64,000 nt of DNA from Acanthopleura granulata (GCA_016165875.1 JABBOT010000002.1:14788605-14852604), one strand, 5' to 3'; shown: positions 20,801 to 35,900, counted from the stretch's first letter. The notes: generated from the sequence alone by a model not told the origin. Numbers and translations: made by a program.

Positions 20801-23800
20801 ACACCCATTGACAGAGGCGCTGTTCACTCTGCGCGGGAATCTTATTTTGGTTCTGGGTCTTACACGACCAATCAGTTTGTAATGGACGACGTGGAGTGTA
20901 GTGGAGGGGAGACTACTCTACAGGCTTGTGATTACTCCGAGACACACAACTGCGGGCTGACTGAAACTGCGGGAGTGGTATGTCAGTTGAACACAGGTAA
21001 CATTGATGTTCATATAAATATTTAAGCCTCTTTAAACGAGTTGACTTTACATAAAGATAATTCCCCATTGGTGTAGGAGGGGGAAAAGTGACATAGGAAT
21101 GCGACATGTTCACTTTTTCTAATGGAACATAATATGATATACACTAATAAAAATGATCTGTCGACACCAAACAGTTTTCACTTCGTATGCGCAGACATTT
21201 ATATCTCGTTTTTACATACAAAGCTTATGCACACAAGTCACATCTCTGACAACCTACCTCATCTGAAATGATTCTTAGTAAGGGACGTGTAGGCCGACAA
21301 TCCGTCAAAATATCCACAGTCATGCCTATTTCGACTGTCCACAGCTCTAACGATTTTGCCATGTGTTAGTCTAGAATGGGGTTTGGAGGATTCATTAAAG
21401 GAAAGATTAAATCTTTAATCAAGAACTGTATGTTTGAAATTGCAAGGCTTTCGAGTGACTAACAATTGTAACTAGCACTGATGCTAAATTTTGGCCGTCG
21501 GGATTCTGTTCAGGCTCTGGAGATATTGGCATGGGTGATAGTTGTTACTATGACTAGCTAAGTGAATATATTAGGGATGTTTTTGAGGGTGTGAAGTTTG
21601 TTTTTTGTTCTATGACGGCTCTTAGTATTTGCCCGCTGCTAAAAGCTTTCAGGCTGTAAAGAAGGGTAGGTTGTTGGAATAGGAAGTTGTTGCCACAATT
21701 TGTTGCCAAATGCTTACATTTCGCATGATCTTCTTGATGTGAAGAAGGGTGGGTGACTGGTATTGGAATTTCTTTTACAATGACTTATTGCTAAATGCTT
21801 ACATTTTTGCTGGTTTGGTAGGATGTGAAGAAGGCTGGGTGGCTGGAACAGACAGTTGTTACTTTCTTTTTCGAGCACGAGTGTTTTTCAGGACAGCGCA
21901 AGAAAGATGTCAGCGTATGGACGCCCACCTGGTGCGCATCGAAACAAAGGCGGAAAACAATTTTCTTTCCAACATACTGAGGCGCATTCTACCGAGTAAG
22001 CTCTTAAAAACTGAAGAAAAGTTTAATTAAGCACTTGTTTGGTACATTTACTTTAGGTGAATTGTTTTATTTATTTATGCAGTTTCAAAAATTAATTGCA
22101 GTTAGCAATAAGTGTTGTATCAAACGACGCTGCTGCTCCGTGCACGTCTAAGGGATGTGAAATGATCCAGGGTCAGTTAAACAGGGCTACATAATTCGTT
22201 TACCCTCGGCTCATATAACATGTACGCTCAGTTCTATTGTTACAGGGCTGAAGACAACTTTCACAAGTAGTTTCTTGTGTAGACTGAACACAAAAGGTGA
22301 TTGAAATGCAGTTTTATTAAATGGCTCATGGGTTACAGTGAAATCATATGGGTACTCACTTCTATTTGAAACCATTGGTGATATATTGTGGTTTATAAAT
22401 TTTCAATTAAAACCTTGTAATAAGGAATTTTTAATAGAGCAATGCTTAAAAGGAAGTCCAGATTAATATAAATATGCGCAAGTCATCAACTACATGGGCG
22501 TGCTAAATATCCTAATGCTCATTTTATATATAAACTGTCACAAATTTCAAACACAAAAAATATAAATATTATGTCGTTCAACCATAATTGCTCATATGCA
22601 AAATGTAAACGATTTCCGATATGCTACTGTCGAATTTAGTGTTTGCTCTCTCAGTAGATCTTACTGGTTTGGAAACAGGCCATTTATGTTGGATTTGTAT
22701 AAATGCTTATTACGTAGAACTATGTAATTACGGAAAAGTGCACAGATGCTATTTCGATTTTCAGATGAAGTTGTGTGGTACACTGGGGGGATGAAGCAGT
22801 ATGGCCGGTGGCTTTGGACAGATAACAGACAACCCATCACAAATACCAACTGGTTTCCGGGCAAGTTATCATCCAGTAAAACCCATGTCAGTAATAAGTG
22901 TAACGGTTGAGTCATAAGTTTTTGTGTTTTATGTGACATATGAAAATGTCCACAATGGCTGATTATAACTCCTGAGTGATGGGATGTTTTATTCAGAAGT
23001 TTGGCCGGATACCTGAAGAAGTGCTGTGGTTTCCGCGATTCCTCCACACACAAACCTGACTCCGGTCACGGAATATCCGCGAAATACAGGGTTTGTCTAA
23101 GCACAGAATGAAGAGGTACGGCCTAATCAAGTACAAAAATGAGATAAGGAACAGCGCAATACTCATTGATAACAAATTTTGAGTGTCCTGTATCCGAGAG
23201 TTTCGGTATAGGTGAAAATACCGTTATCTGGTAAATTTTCAGATGTTAATTGCTTCCCTGGGCTCGCCAGCATCTAAATACATGCACGGGTAAAAGCTGC
23301 AAACATGTGGTGCAGGACCCTACATTAGACAACATGGTGTAAAATACCAATCAAATAAATAAATTTACAATAAATGCATTGGACAATATCTAAATATGTA
23401 GTTACATGACCTACCCAATCACTACACCTTCATCTGCCTCACGTAAGACCTAATTCTTGTGAAAGTAGAATGCATTTCAACATACAAACAAATGCTTCTC
23501 GTTTTTAGTGATTCTGTCCTCATTGCTATGTGTTTACTCCTCAGGCTGGAATCCATTGGGTAACCTTTCACAACCTTCGGGACGCTGGCAAGAGAATTGT
23601 CTGGCCTTACAGAGTCGTTTTCCTCTACCAGACATCACCGGAGGAGACGTTAACTATTTCTTCTGGAACGACATGCGCTGTTCTGTTCTGACGAATTTTA
23701 TCTGTGAGAAGGAGAAAGTCAGAAGCCCTGCTCTCCAAGGTACGTTTATGTCCCCAGTGACCAATCTGATTTAGTGGACCTGTAGTTTCTATCCGAAGAT

Positions 23801-26332
23801 TGTTTCAGCAATTTCAGTCGATGAAGACTGTGTTACCAAGGCACTGATTGACCTTTGTATGTGTCATACAAAGGATAATAAAGCAAAGACAGCACAGAAT
23901 CTGAATTAAGTCCTTTCGTTTAAAATAAAATGCATGCAATGATTTAGGCTAAATGAGATATTAATTCTTCACGTGTAGCTTTTACTTAATATATCCAACA
24001 TTTGGTATCCTATGTTAGATTTTGTGTTGATCCCTATAATAGGGCAATACAGTATTAGATAATGAGCCAAAGACATTGAAGGCTTGGTCACTTATTGTGT
24101 TGTTTATTTTCCTCGGCAGACTGTTATACTGGTAGAGGAACGGATTACCGGGGTACAGCCAGCAATACCGAGAAAGGCACGGAATGTGTGTCTTGGGAGA
24201 GTGCACCAAGCATCAACCCACAAACCTACCCGAACGAGGTCTGCCACATGCGTTGTTCGACGGCGCAAAGCCATTTCTGATATAGGCGAAAAGTTAGAAA
24301 CCTCGACACATTTCTTGGCTGAAATTTTGACAAAGTAATTTCTAAAGCCTAGCGCTAAGCTTTAATAAAAATCGTATTTCAGATGTGGACTTCTGTCAAA
24401 ATTGGCCATGTGGAATTTGCGGCTGTGTTCTTGACTGTGCAATTCCTGGCAGATGGGTTTATTAAAGTCTGTTAACAACTGAGAGGTGACCTTGACAACG
24501 GACAAAAACCGTCAGTTACAACAAAACATAATAAAAAATTAGATGAATTAAGGAGTGGTTGAGGCGTCACTGTACCTGTTATACAACATCACAAAAAACA
24601 TAATAATAGACCTTACATCTAAGCACGTGGAGTAACAGTTTTGACTGATTTCATCGTTATAATGATTGGCTACAGATTCAGAATGATAAACGTTACGCCG
24701 CTTATTCTGGAATGGCGTCTTTATACTGTCTAATTCCCAGGGTTTGGGAGATCATAATTATTGCCGTAATCCGGACAACGACACTCGCCCCTGGTGCTGG
24801 GTTAACGTTCAGGAAAACAAGTTTGGATTCTGTGATCTGCAGCCTTGCTCCAATGCTTCGGGAAGTGTAGCGACATTAGCAACAACAACAACAGTCGTTC
24901 CACAAACAGGTAGGCGTATGATTATCTTGACAAGGACAATTAAGTCATTTCTGACAAAAATAACTGTCACTAACATAAATGTAAATACCATGTGTGAAGA
25001 TTATTTGAGCGTATAGCAGTGAATTTATCATTTCATGGAATCATATAGGTCCATGCGTTTCACAATCCATCATTTAGCCCTATTGAATATTACGTATATA
25101 AATATACTAATTGCTACCCGTGCTTCGCACGAATTCAATGAAAAATTCAGCATGAAAACATATATATTTTAGCTGAACTAGTCTGATCGAATTTTCGCGT
25201 GGCTGACAGCGCCGAAAGGCCGAGAACAAAGGGGGAATCCCCACAAAAAGCAGTGGTTCATAGTGTTCACCTCTAGATTTGTTTGCAGAGACCACAGTTG
25301 TTCCCAGTTGCCCCAGTAACAAGTTCTACTGCAGTTCTGAACACAGGTACCTCAACAACTCATCATGTTAAAACTTTCTCTGGTTTTACTGAGTTAGCAC
25401 CGTTTTTGCATAATTAGGTCTCTATAATGTCTGATTCTCTTTCTGACATATTTAGGATAAAATAGCCATGATAAACCCTCATACACCTGCGTTCCTTCCC
25501 GGCCCAGACTTGTGTCAAACATGTTGTTCACGGTTTCTGTCTAAACGTACTCACAAGTGCCAAAGTGGAACAGTTCGATAAGTTCCATGTTAATCCTGGA
25601 TGATGATGTTTTAATACATGAATGAGTACATAGGCCAGTTTTTCTCAGGTGTATACCGACGATGTGGCGGTGTGACGGGGAAGATGACTGCAACAACGGG
25701 CAGGATGAACATGACTGCGGTAAGCAGCTCATTTGCATATTGAACTGTGGCATCCATGCAAGGGCAGAATACATGTATAATTGCACACAGTTCAAGTAAA
25801 TGGCTCAGGATTAACATAATATTAAATCGCTACAGCTTCGAGTTGGCCTTCAGTACGGAACCGTAAAAGTGTCATGATGAAAAAAAATTATAAACAGAAA
25901 AAAATATCAAGGGTTAAAGTTTCACGTATGTTTTTTTTTAATTAGCCGTGCTCGCGGGATAACTGACCAGTAAAAAGGTGAGGACGAGATCTTTGTTCAG
26001 TCTTGAGCATGACGTCTTGTCTAAGACGTGAGCACGACATCAAAATTATCTCATGCTGTCCATTTTATTTTATTGCGAACGCGATCTTTACCAAGTCGTG
26101 CTGTCAAGATAATTGATCAATGAAAACAATGAGAACAGATATAGCTTTATAATGGAGGGTATAAATCAATACTCTGCCATCATGAATTTACTGATGTTGT
26201 TCTCGTACACTAATACACGTGTACGCCTGTCGACAACTGAACACGGGATAAAATGACTGAGACGACAACGTAGGCCTGTAACGTTTCCATTGGTTCTTAG
26301 TGAAGATGTCGTGCGCCCGACTTATTAAAAAA

Positions 26333-26371
<39 letters not shown>

Positions 26372-29300
26372 GGGAAAATTTAAATACTGTGGGGTTTCTT
26401 TACCAATATTGTTCTTTTGTATCATGTTACTTTTGCGGCCCCATACTGCAATGCTTTGTAATTGATGATGCATATTTATGAATGTGACCTCGTGCTAGGG
26501 CGATCTGTTAAGGTAGACCAGTGTTTTGTTTTATCGTATTGAACATTCACACTCGTTACTTCTCTTTGCAGATTACAAATTACCATTGTTCACGCACAGC
26601 CCGGATAAAACGATGTCGCTTATTTACGAGAGAGAAAGATATGTTCGTATTGTTCTAGAAATGGTAAGCTGTAATCTCATTACGGTTCCTAAGGCATAGC
26701 TACAATGTATACATGCGCACTAAAGTGTGTGATTAAAAAGGAGAAATAGGTTTGCTGTGAGTGTGATAATTTAATAGATGCCCAACGAAGCTTGCTCATT
26801 TTATTTACACTGTGCTTACAAGACTCGTTTCGTCGAAAATAACCCTAAATAAAATGGTGACGGCGATATAAGTTGAGAGACACCCTAAATGCTGCTTCCG
26901 TACTAAATGTATGTATTCAGTGTAAACTGCTGAATTTTAACGAGTCCGGTATTGTATTTCAAATATCAGCTTTGTGGCGTTGTATACACATGTATAGTTG
27001 TTATTTAAGTATACGTGCTCAAGGACTCTTGTCCTGGTGTCGAGAAGCTCCCTCTTCTGTCAATCTGAATAGCCTAGAATACGGGATCACCGCCTAACAA
27101 TATATTTCAATCAGTTAATCACCACACCACGCAATTTGTCTTTTTTTTCACTTTCTGTCGGAGTACAGTGCGCCCGTAAATGTGTGGAAGCACGCAACTT
27201 CGTCTGTAGATCTTTTAGTTTCAAGAGAGGTAAGAATGAATGCTTCCTGTCCGATTCCAATACCATGTCAGCTGGACGACCTCTGGATTCCGAGGAGTAT
27301 GACTACTATGAACTGACCAGTCAAGCCAGTAAGTCTACTATAGAGCATGAAGGCTAGCAGTATTATACATTCGAGTAAATTCCCTTAGCGTGTAAAGCAG
27401 AATTTTGTCTTTAGCGCAACTTGGATATATGGAACAATTTACACGTCGACTTGATGTCATATTACTGTAAACAGAGGTTCACCATTGCGGTCGCTGTGAG
27501 TTCAAGTCCAGTCTAGGGAAGATCTGCCAGCAACCTGCGGATGATTGTGGGTTTCCTCCGGGGTCTGCCCGGTGTCTTCACACCATGACGCTGGCCGCCG
27601 TCGAATAGGTGAAATATTCTTGGATACCGCGTAAAACACCAATCAAATAAACAAATAAATATAAATCGACGTAAGACCATACATGGTGTCCTCTTGTGTG
27701 GCGTTTCAGTGAGACAGCATTACGTGGATGATGCCTCTGGAGTAGACCTGTTTCATGGAGACCCTTCGTTTGGTTTATTTCTTTCTTTCTTTATTTATTT
27801 GTTTATTTGATCGGAGTTTTACGTGGTACTCAAGAATATTTCACTCATACGACGGTGGCCAGCATTATGGTGAGAAGAAAGTGGGCAGAGCCCGAGGGAA
27901 ACCTATGGGTATCTGCAGGTTGCTGGCGGACCTCCCCACATACGGCCGGAGAAGAGCCAGCATGAGCTAGGCTTGAACTCAAAGAGATCACACGTTTTTT
28001 TAGTCTCAGTCACTATAATGATGATGAAGCTGTGCTGCACCGCCAAAAATATCGCTGAAGACGACAAACCAAACAAACAATTAAACAATGTCCATGTACT
28101 GTTCATTTTCAATGAAACAGCTGATTACCAGGTTTGTTAACGGTAATTTTAAAATGTGTTTTAGAGCAGATCAGTATTTTTGTAAAATATTTACCTGTAT
28201 TTACTTATTTCATTGTGGTTTAACGCCATAATTACTCAAAGACCAAGGCAAATATTGAAGAGATTTTGACATTTTATGGAAAACTTCATAGGGTTTGGTT
28301 TATTTAGATTGATATCATGATACTGCGTTTGTCATGGTAGAGATTTAGTCCGATAAACTGGTCTGATCGGGACGAAAATTTGACTTCTGTTTGGCAGTTG
28401 AATGCTCCGTGAGTGGCATGTTTGAATGTGCCAATGGGAAGTGCGTACCACATTCGCAGCAGTGTGATGGAGCCGACAATTGCAACGATTTTTCAGACGA
28501 AATCAACTGTGGTAAGCCCCGGCAGCTTTTCTTTTTCACACAAATGTATTTACAATCCGATGTTAACCGTGGGAGCAGTTTTGCGCAGTGCCACGAATAC
28601 GCAGCACGTTCATGTGTCGTCGAATTGAATTAATATTTTCAAATACGAATAATCATGCACGTTAAATGTATGCTTCATGGCTGTGTGGTTGAAATCTCCA
28701 TAGTTCATTTGAAATATTCTATGTGGGTAAAGATTTGCACATGTAGTTTTGATTGGAATGTTTACATGTATGTCGTTACAACTCATCCGAGTACAGGCAC
28801 GCCAGCTCCGCTAGAGGTACGGATGGTGAATGGCGATGACGACCATTCAGGCCGAGTTGAGGTGAAATACTTAGGGGAGTGGGGCACCATTTGTGACGAT
28901 GGGTGGAACCTACCAGACGCCACAGTCGTCTGTAAAATGCTGGGTTACAGGTGAATCTGAGCTTCAAACTGAGAGTTCTGGTACAAGGCTTTAACACCAA
29001 AAGATTCTCTTGAACAACTACACCCCCCCCCCCCAAACAACCAGTCACATCATTTCGCAAATAAATACATGCCCACGTGCATATGAAGGAATTAAGATTT
29101 TATAGATTTATAAGGCAGTGAATAGTTTTCAGTAACCTCTTGTATGCTGAGCCTGTATTACAGATATCATAAGAGTGTTACACTCGTTGCAAAATGTAAG
29201 AAACTTTAAACGAAGTCCTCTATTGGAGAAGTTTCTGAATTTCTTTGTGACAACGTTCGAAATCTACAGCAGCCCATTTTCTGACTTTGGTCATAATCCG

Positions 29301-32300
29301 GAAGGAAATTCAGACTGAAAGTAATAATATTACAATTGCTTATGGAGGTTAATTAATTCCTAACTTGTTGACTCCAGTCCCATAGGAAAGGGATATGTAT
29401 GCAAAAACATCGGCGTATTTGCCAGTATTTTGTGTTCGCATCTCTGCTTCAGGGGCGCTGTACGTGCTTCTACACAAGCCGAATATGGGCAAGGAAACCG
29501 GAACATTTTACTGTCAAACGTTCGTTGTGACGGCAGCGAGCTACGCCTTGATGACTGCCCTCATGATCCCTGGAGGCAACATAACTGTCAGCCTTATGAG
29601 ACAGCAGGGGTTGTGTGCCAAGGGTTCAAAGGTAAGGATTTTGTAAAGTGTTCACCTGAAGCGTTTCCCTAAAGCAAGGCCTCGAATTTTAAACTAGGTA
29701 AACCTTCAATGTAATATGATGTTTTTTTGTATGATTTTTCATTTTTACATATGATACATGTTTTCTTTCTGCAACATGTTATATGATGTTACAATAAGAA
29801 GTCTTAGAGTTAAATAGTTTGCATCTAGCTGTAGATGGAAGAATTTAAACAGAAAAGACACTGTCCTTTGTCCTGTTATAACAGATAAGCACACCCATGT
29901 AACGATGCTCCTGTCGTCAAACAGACGTTGTATTTACTATCTTTTTTTATATTACATATCTCGTGACCGATGAAGAAACTATCCGGAATAATTAAATTCG
30001 TATGATTATTAGGTCCTTAATTTTGGACAAGGACAACCGTTGTGTTTCGTCTGTGTGTTTTGTCTCTGAACTACAACTATTGTCTTTGGCAGTGTGTCAG
30101 GACACTCAGTTTGAGTGTACATCCGGGGAATGTTTCCCGGCCTCATACATCTGTGATGGCGACAATGACTGTGGGGACAATTCCGACGAGCAGAATTGTG
30201 GTATGTCCACACTTGGGGTTTGTCAAAAAGTCTGGTACATGTATGTCAGGCGTTTTTGTAGGTCAAGATTTATGGTATGTCCTAATAGTTGTACTATGTC
30301 CAGGGTGTCATCACCCACGCCTACATCGTTTTAATAACCACAAAAAGTAGATTGAGGAATTCCACATGTCGTTTAGGGCTAGTCTTGAACACAACCACCC
30401 AAAGAACAAAGCAGTAAGATGTCGAAAATGGGTTCAGCCTAAAAAAAAGGCAACAAATAGAGGTAAAACTTCAAATAAAACGGCAGGTTGGCAAATTCCA
30501 TAATGATCCTGTTTATACAGAAGTTTTAACTTTCGTTTATAATTACGAGTTCGTGTTTCAGAGGTAATAATACATTTACTTGACTGTTGAACGATTGAGA
30601 AGATGACTTTTACAGTTCTTTCTTAATTGTGATTTCAACTAGAATCAGAGGTAGAACTTGTGGGGGGATCCAGCCAGAACGAGGGTCGCGTAGAAGTTTT
30701 GAGGAATGGGGTCCGTGGAACAGTCTGTGACGATGATTGGGGTAGAGCTGATGCCGCTGTCGTTTGTCGGATGTTAGGGTATAGGTGAGCAACCGAAGGG
30801 CGTATTACGTGCTATCATATATGCCTAAACATAATTGCATGTAAAAATACTGAAAAAAATGAATCATAAGCACATGGTGATTTTATTATATGACCCACGA
30901 TCATCGATTCCAAAGGGAGTGTCGTTCCATTTGTCTCATTGTCTTCCATTAGCCTTATGTCCTATATATTGATACATGTAGTACATTATTATTTTCTACT
31001 ACCATGCCTGTTACCAATTCCTCGAACCATTTTACCCCTGCCAGCGCCTGCCTCATATATCCCACCGTGATCTCCTGATTACCTGTTACAGTTTCATTCT
31101 GGGACAGCGGGTTTCCCATCGCGGTTTCCGAAATCAGGTCCTCCATCGAACAGGGTGGCCGATAATAATCTCCGATGTCGCATTCTTCCACTTATCCTTG
31201 TGTTCCGTTTTAATTCCCACTCGATCCTTGATCTCAGGCAATTGTTTCGTTGGGCGTAACCTGCCTTTCCTTCCTCAGACATCTCCAGTTTATTAGCTCA
31301 CCCCTCGACATATGCCATCTTGATGTACACGCATGCATTAATTAGCGCCTAAATCCCTCAATGAAATTGATTTTAATTCAATCCAAATTATAATGGCGTT
31401 AAGTTTACCTCTATGCATGGTGCTGCCACATTCTAAAACGAATAAGTCTGAAAAATCCGTACTCAGAATACCCCTATGTGCATCAAGTGGTTTGATTCAT
31501 ATAGGATTTAAAGACCTCGTACAAACAGTTGGAGTTCACAAAATTTGTGTAACAATAAAATTTCTACAAAATTCCATCGTGAAGAAAGTGGTGGCACGTA
31601 GCTTGCACCATGGTCCAATTTTCTAACGTGAATTGGAGACACCTATTGTACAAAACAATGGATAACCACTATTCCTTACTTCTCTGACGGGTGCTTGTGC
31701 TTTTAACGTTTCCAGTGGAGGTGTTTCACGGTCATTTGAAAGCGGCTCTGGTGTGATCTGGCTGGACGACGTGGAATGCTCAGGGGGAGAGAACTCTATC
31801 GATGATTGTTCATCATCCGTCTGGGGAACACACAACTGTGAGCACAGTGAGGATGCTGGGGTTGTCTGCTCCACAGATCCGGTTCCTTCATTACCAGGGG
31901 CAACAGGGCCACCAATTGACTCTTCTTCAACAGGTAATCGGGGAGTACCGTGACCGAGCGGTTTAACACGATAGCGCAGAGTAATGACCCAGGAGCTTCT
32001 AACCAATGCAGTTCAAGGCCAGCTCATACTGACTTCCCCTCTGGCCGTACGTGGAAAGGTCTGCCAGCAACCTGCAGATGGTCATGAGTTTCCACTGGAC
32101 TTATGGTGTGAGAGGTTTCCTCACAGCATAATGTTGGCCGCCGTCGCATAAGTGAAATATCCTTGAGAGCGGCGTAAGACACCAATCAAATAAATAAATA
32201 AATTCAACATGTAATCTACGAACGTCCATTCAACAGCAAAGTATACACGTCCAAAAGTAGTATTATTACTTATCTATATTATGTATTTGCTCCTAAACGA

Positions 32301-32844
32301 CGGCGTTCACATTTACAGGTGGTTAATCAGGTGGTACGAATTTTATACAAGAACCATAATGTCGCCAGGTCTTTCATACTGGTCTGATATAAATCCTATC
32401 TTGTGCAAACTGTAAATGGTAACCAAATGGAAACTGAATACCTGAATGAATCAGTGAGTACTTTAACCGTATATATACAGTGATTACAACAGAGTGTGGC
32501 CAAAGGCCAATTTTCCCACGGACAAAACGCAATACGGAATTACGGGAGGTAGAGGAACCCAAGCTGCAGAACCTTGTTGGCGGCAGCACTGTTCAGTATG
32601 GCTTCTACCCATGGCAAGTCGGAATACGAAAACGCCTTCGGTCGGGCGTAATGGGAGCTTGGTGTGGGGGCACTATTATTGGCGAGAACTGGATCCTGAC
32701 CGCCGCTCACTGCTTTCAGTACGTATAGTGTCACATGGGGCACCTTCTTTGTGCCAAACTCCTATGTTTAACCTTCCGATAGAGGTCTTACCATCTGATT
32801 AGGGTGAGGCCTTCGGCCTGCTTAAGCATATCTGTAACATGTAA

Positions 32845-32911
<67 letters not shown>

Positions 32912-35900
32912 GTGTGTGTGTGTATGTGTGTGTGTATACATCTGATGCCATGGCTGAGAGAGTAACGAATGATGTCAGTGGTGAACAATTTTCCATTTCA
33001 AATACCTGATGGAATGTTTCAAATCTCTTATTTACGTTTTCACATTTTCGCCTTTTTAGCAACATACGTATACAATCATTAGTGCTCTCGTGTCTACTGA
33101 CATACATCAGTATTCTCACAATCACTGCATAACGCGTTTATTTGTCTAATGTGTCCAATCTTCGAAAATCCACCCGTATTCATTGGCTGTCGTGACATGA
33201 CGTACTGGAAGCAGTGAGTTGCAGGAAGACCCCGTGCTCTCAGTATTAAGATTCAATACTAACGATGACTCGAGGTTTTCTATGCCCGTAAAAGTGGCCC
33301 GTAAACGTTTGGATGCATCTCTGGGATAACTCTGCGCCTGTCCGCCATTTTCAGCGGGGATTAACTGTGGGGTTAGACGCATACCTCAGGGTGGACAGAA
33401 CAGGATAGTAGGCGGCTATACAACAACCAGCGGCTCATTTCCGTGGCAGGCGTCGGTACGTCAGTTCAGAGAGAACTGGGTGTCAGTGGCCACCAAGAGC
33501 TGGTGCGGGGCCACTGTCCTCTCCGAGTATTGGGTGCTGTCTGCAGCTCATTGCTTCCAGTAAGTCACTTGATGCAAGTGTACACCCGTAATAACAACGC
33601 TTCCGGTCATGGCGTGTCGATGCATTACTATCACTCTAACCCATAATCTCAGTTCCAATTCGTTGGTTACTTTATTTGCCCATTAAACTCGTTTCAACAA
33701 ATTATCTAGCAAGCCGCCTTATGTCCCGCCTTCCTGGAACGGAATCCCGAAGGCACCATGCATGATCTCTCACCCACTCATGGTCAACTGAAACCGGTAT
33801 CAGTGTTTAGCTTACCGTGCTATGATAAGCGTTGAGCAAAGAAATACGATACCAATCTTGTCTGTTAAGCACGACTACCAAGCTTGTCTATTATGTACAA
33901 CCACGTTTGTCTATTATAAACGACTACCGAGTTTTTCTATTATGCACCACGACGAACCCTGTCTATCATGCGCTTCTACCAAGATTGTCTATTATGCGCG
34001 ACCACAAAGCCCTCCTATTATGAGCCACAACCAAAATTGTCTGTTATGAGCGACCACCAAGTTTGTTTATTATGCGCGATTACCAAACTTGTCTATTATG
34101 CATGACCACCAAGATTGTCTATTATGCACGACTACCTACCTTGTCTGCTGTGCGCGACCACCAAGATTGTCTGTAATGTTCGACCACCAAGCTTGTCTAT
34201 TATGCGCGACTACCAAGACTGTCTACTATGCATGGCTACCAAATAAACATGTCAGTTTCTTACATATATACTAAGCGTCAAGTACCAAACCAGTCCAAAA
34301 CTTGACCCAACCATTGACTGAACTCAGATCTGCCTAGAATTATCTTCAAGGAAGTCGACTATTCACCTGTGCGGTTATATCTGTTAATATTTTACGACCA
34401 ATGAATAGGATTTTCAGTCTGACACGTTGTTTTATCCTCAAACGGTATATGTATATTATTTTATCATTTCAGGCACAGTACAAAGTTAGCTCTTTTTTGT
34501 CTTGTGTTGACATAATATAAACAGTTCTGAGGTAGCCGACCTTGAACAAAATAACAGGCCAAAGGCATCATGTCTTCATTTGCATCGAATACGTTGATCA
34601 CAAGCGGCTTGATGTGTTTTTTCTTGTCATTCGCAGGAACAGTCCAAAATCAGCTTTTCTAATTCGGGTAGGAGATGTTGATAACAAACGTCCTGATCTA
34701 TATGAACAGGATTTTCTGATTGACGAGCTTTTTACCCACGAAGGCTATATACGTACGTGTTTACATAACGCTTCATCATGTTACATCATGATCCTTTAAA
34801 ATCATTTCTGTACTGCTGAGCACCATCAAGACATGTTAACCTTTTTAAACAGCACTGACTCGTCGCTTTGTCATAATATTTCCATGCATCAGCAAAAAGG
34901 ATCTCCCACTCATTAAACACATACTGATTTTTATGTTACAGTACAAGTAAGATACCTTATCCTTAACCCAGATCGTATTAATTGTTATGGCAATACTACA
35001 ATATACATGTACATACTCCGATCATTGTTATGAACCAAGTTATATTAATTTTTAACGTTCGCCAAGAACATAATAATTCTTTACATCAGATTTCACCAGT
35101 TTACATTTGCGTAGCGTAACATTACGTCACTCATCTTTACAATTACCTGTTCACAATGTCCGCATACTTTTAGGTACCTTATGTTTTGAAGTTTCATACC
35201 CAAACAGTCAGCGGTATTAAAGTTAACAACACAATCAGTCACATTATCTCAAAGCACAATCGTAAGTCCTGTCTCTTTTTATGCATTAATCACACAGGTG
35301 CTGTGACCATTTTTATTATACATCACAGGTAGTAGTCACGACAACGATATTGCTTTGGTAAAAGTCCGACCTAGAAATGGCCGAGGAATACTGTTCAATG
35401 ATTATGTCCAGCCAGCCTGTCTACCAGCCAGTGAGGACGCTTATATCGCCGGCACCATCTGCCATATATCGGGATGGGGAAGAGCTGAAAGCGGTAATTT
35501 TCTGTATAGAATTGTTTCATAGAATATAGTCTGACATTCGGAGATCCTTACAAATGATAAATTGCGTCCCTTAACCATAAATTGCCTACATGTTGTACAT
35601 GTTCATACATGTATCTTGAATAAACTAAAAGTAGAATATAGGACCTTGTCCGCCATAAGCGTATTTTGCAACGGATCAACAAATATGGATGTATACATTA
35701 AAATGTTTCCCATTGTAAGAGTTTTATGTATTTGTTCATGTGGCTACAGCTGCTATTGTAATCTATTCATTCAGTGCATTAAAATTAGCATTATCCTACC
35801 TTGTACGGAGAAATCCGAGATGAACTAGTGCGAGAGGCTGTCACTGTACCTTGTGACTTTTGACTTATATGTTGATATCGTTTTGACTATGCGCATACTA

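Noticed and set aside
33822..34274. Open frames of about 60-75 codons after trypsin exon B
   Set aside because: They read a 33-bp minisatellite within the intron.
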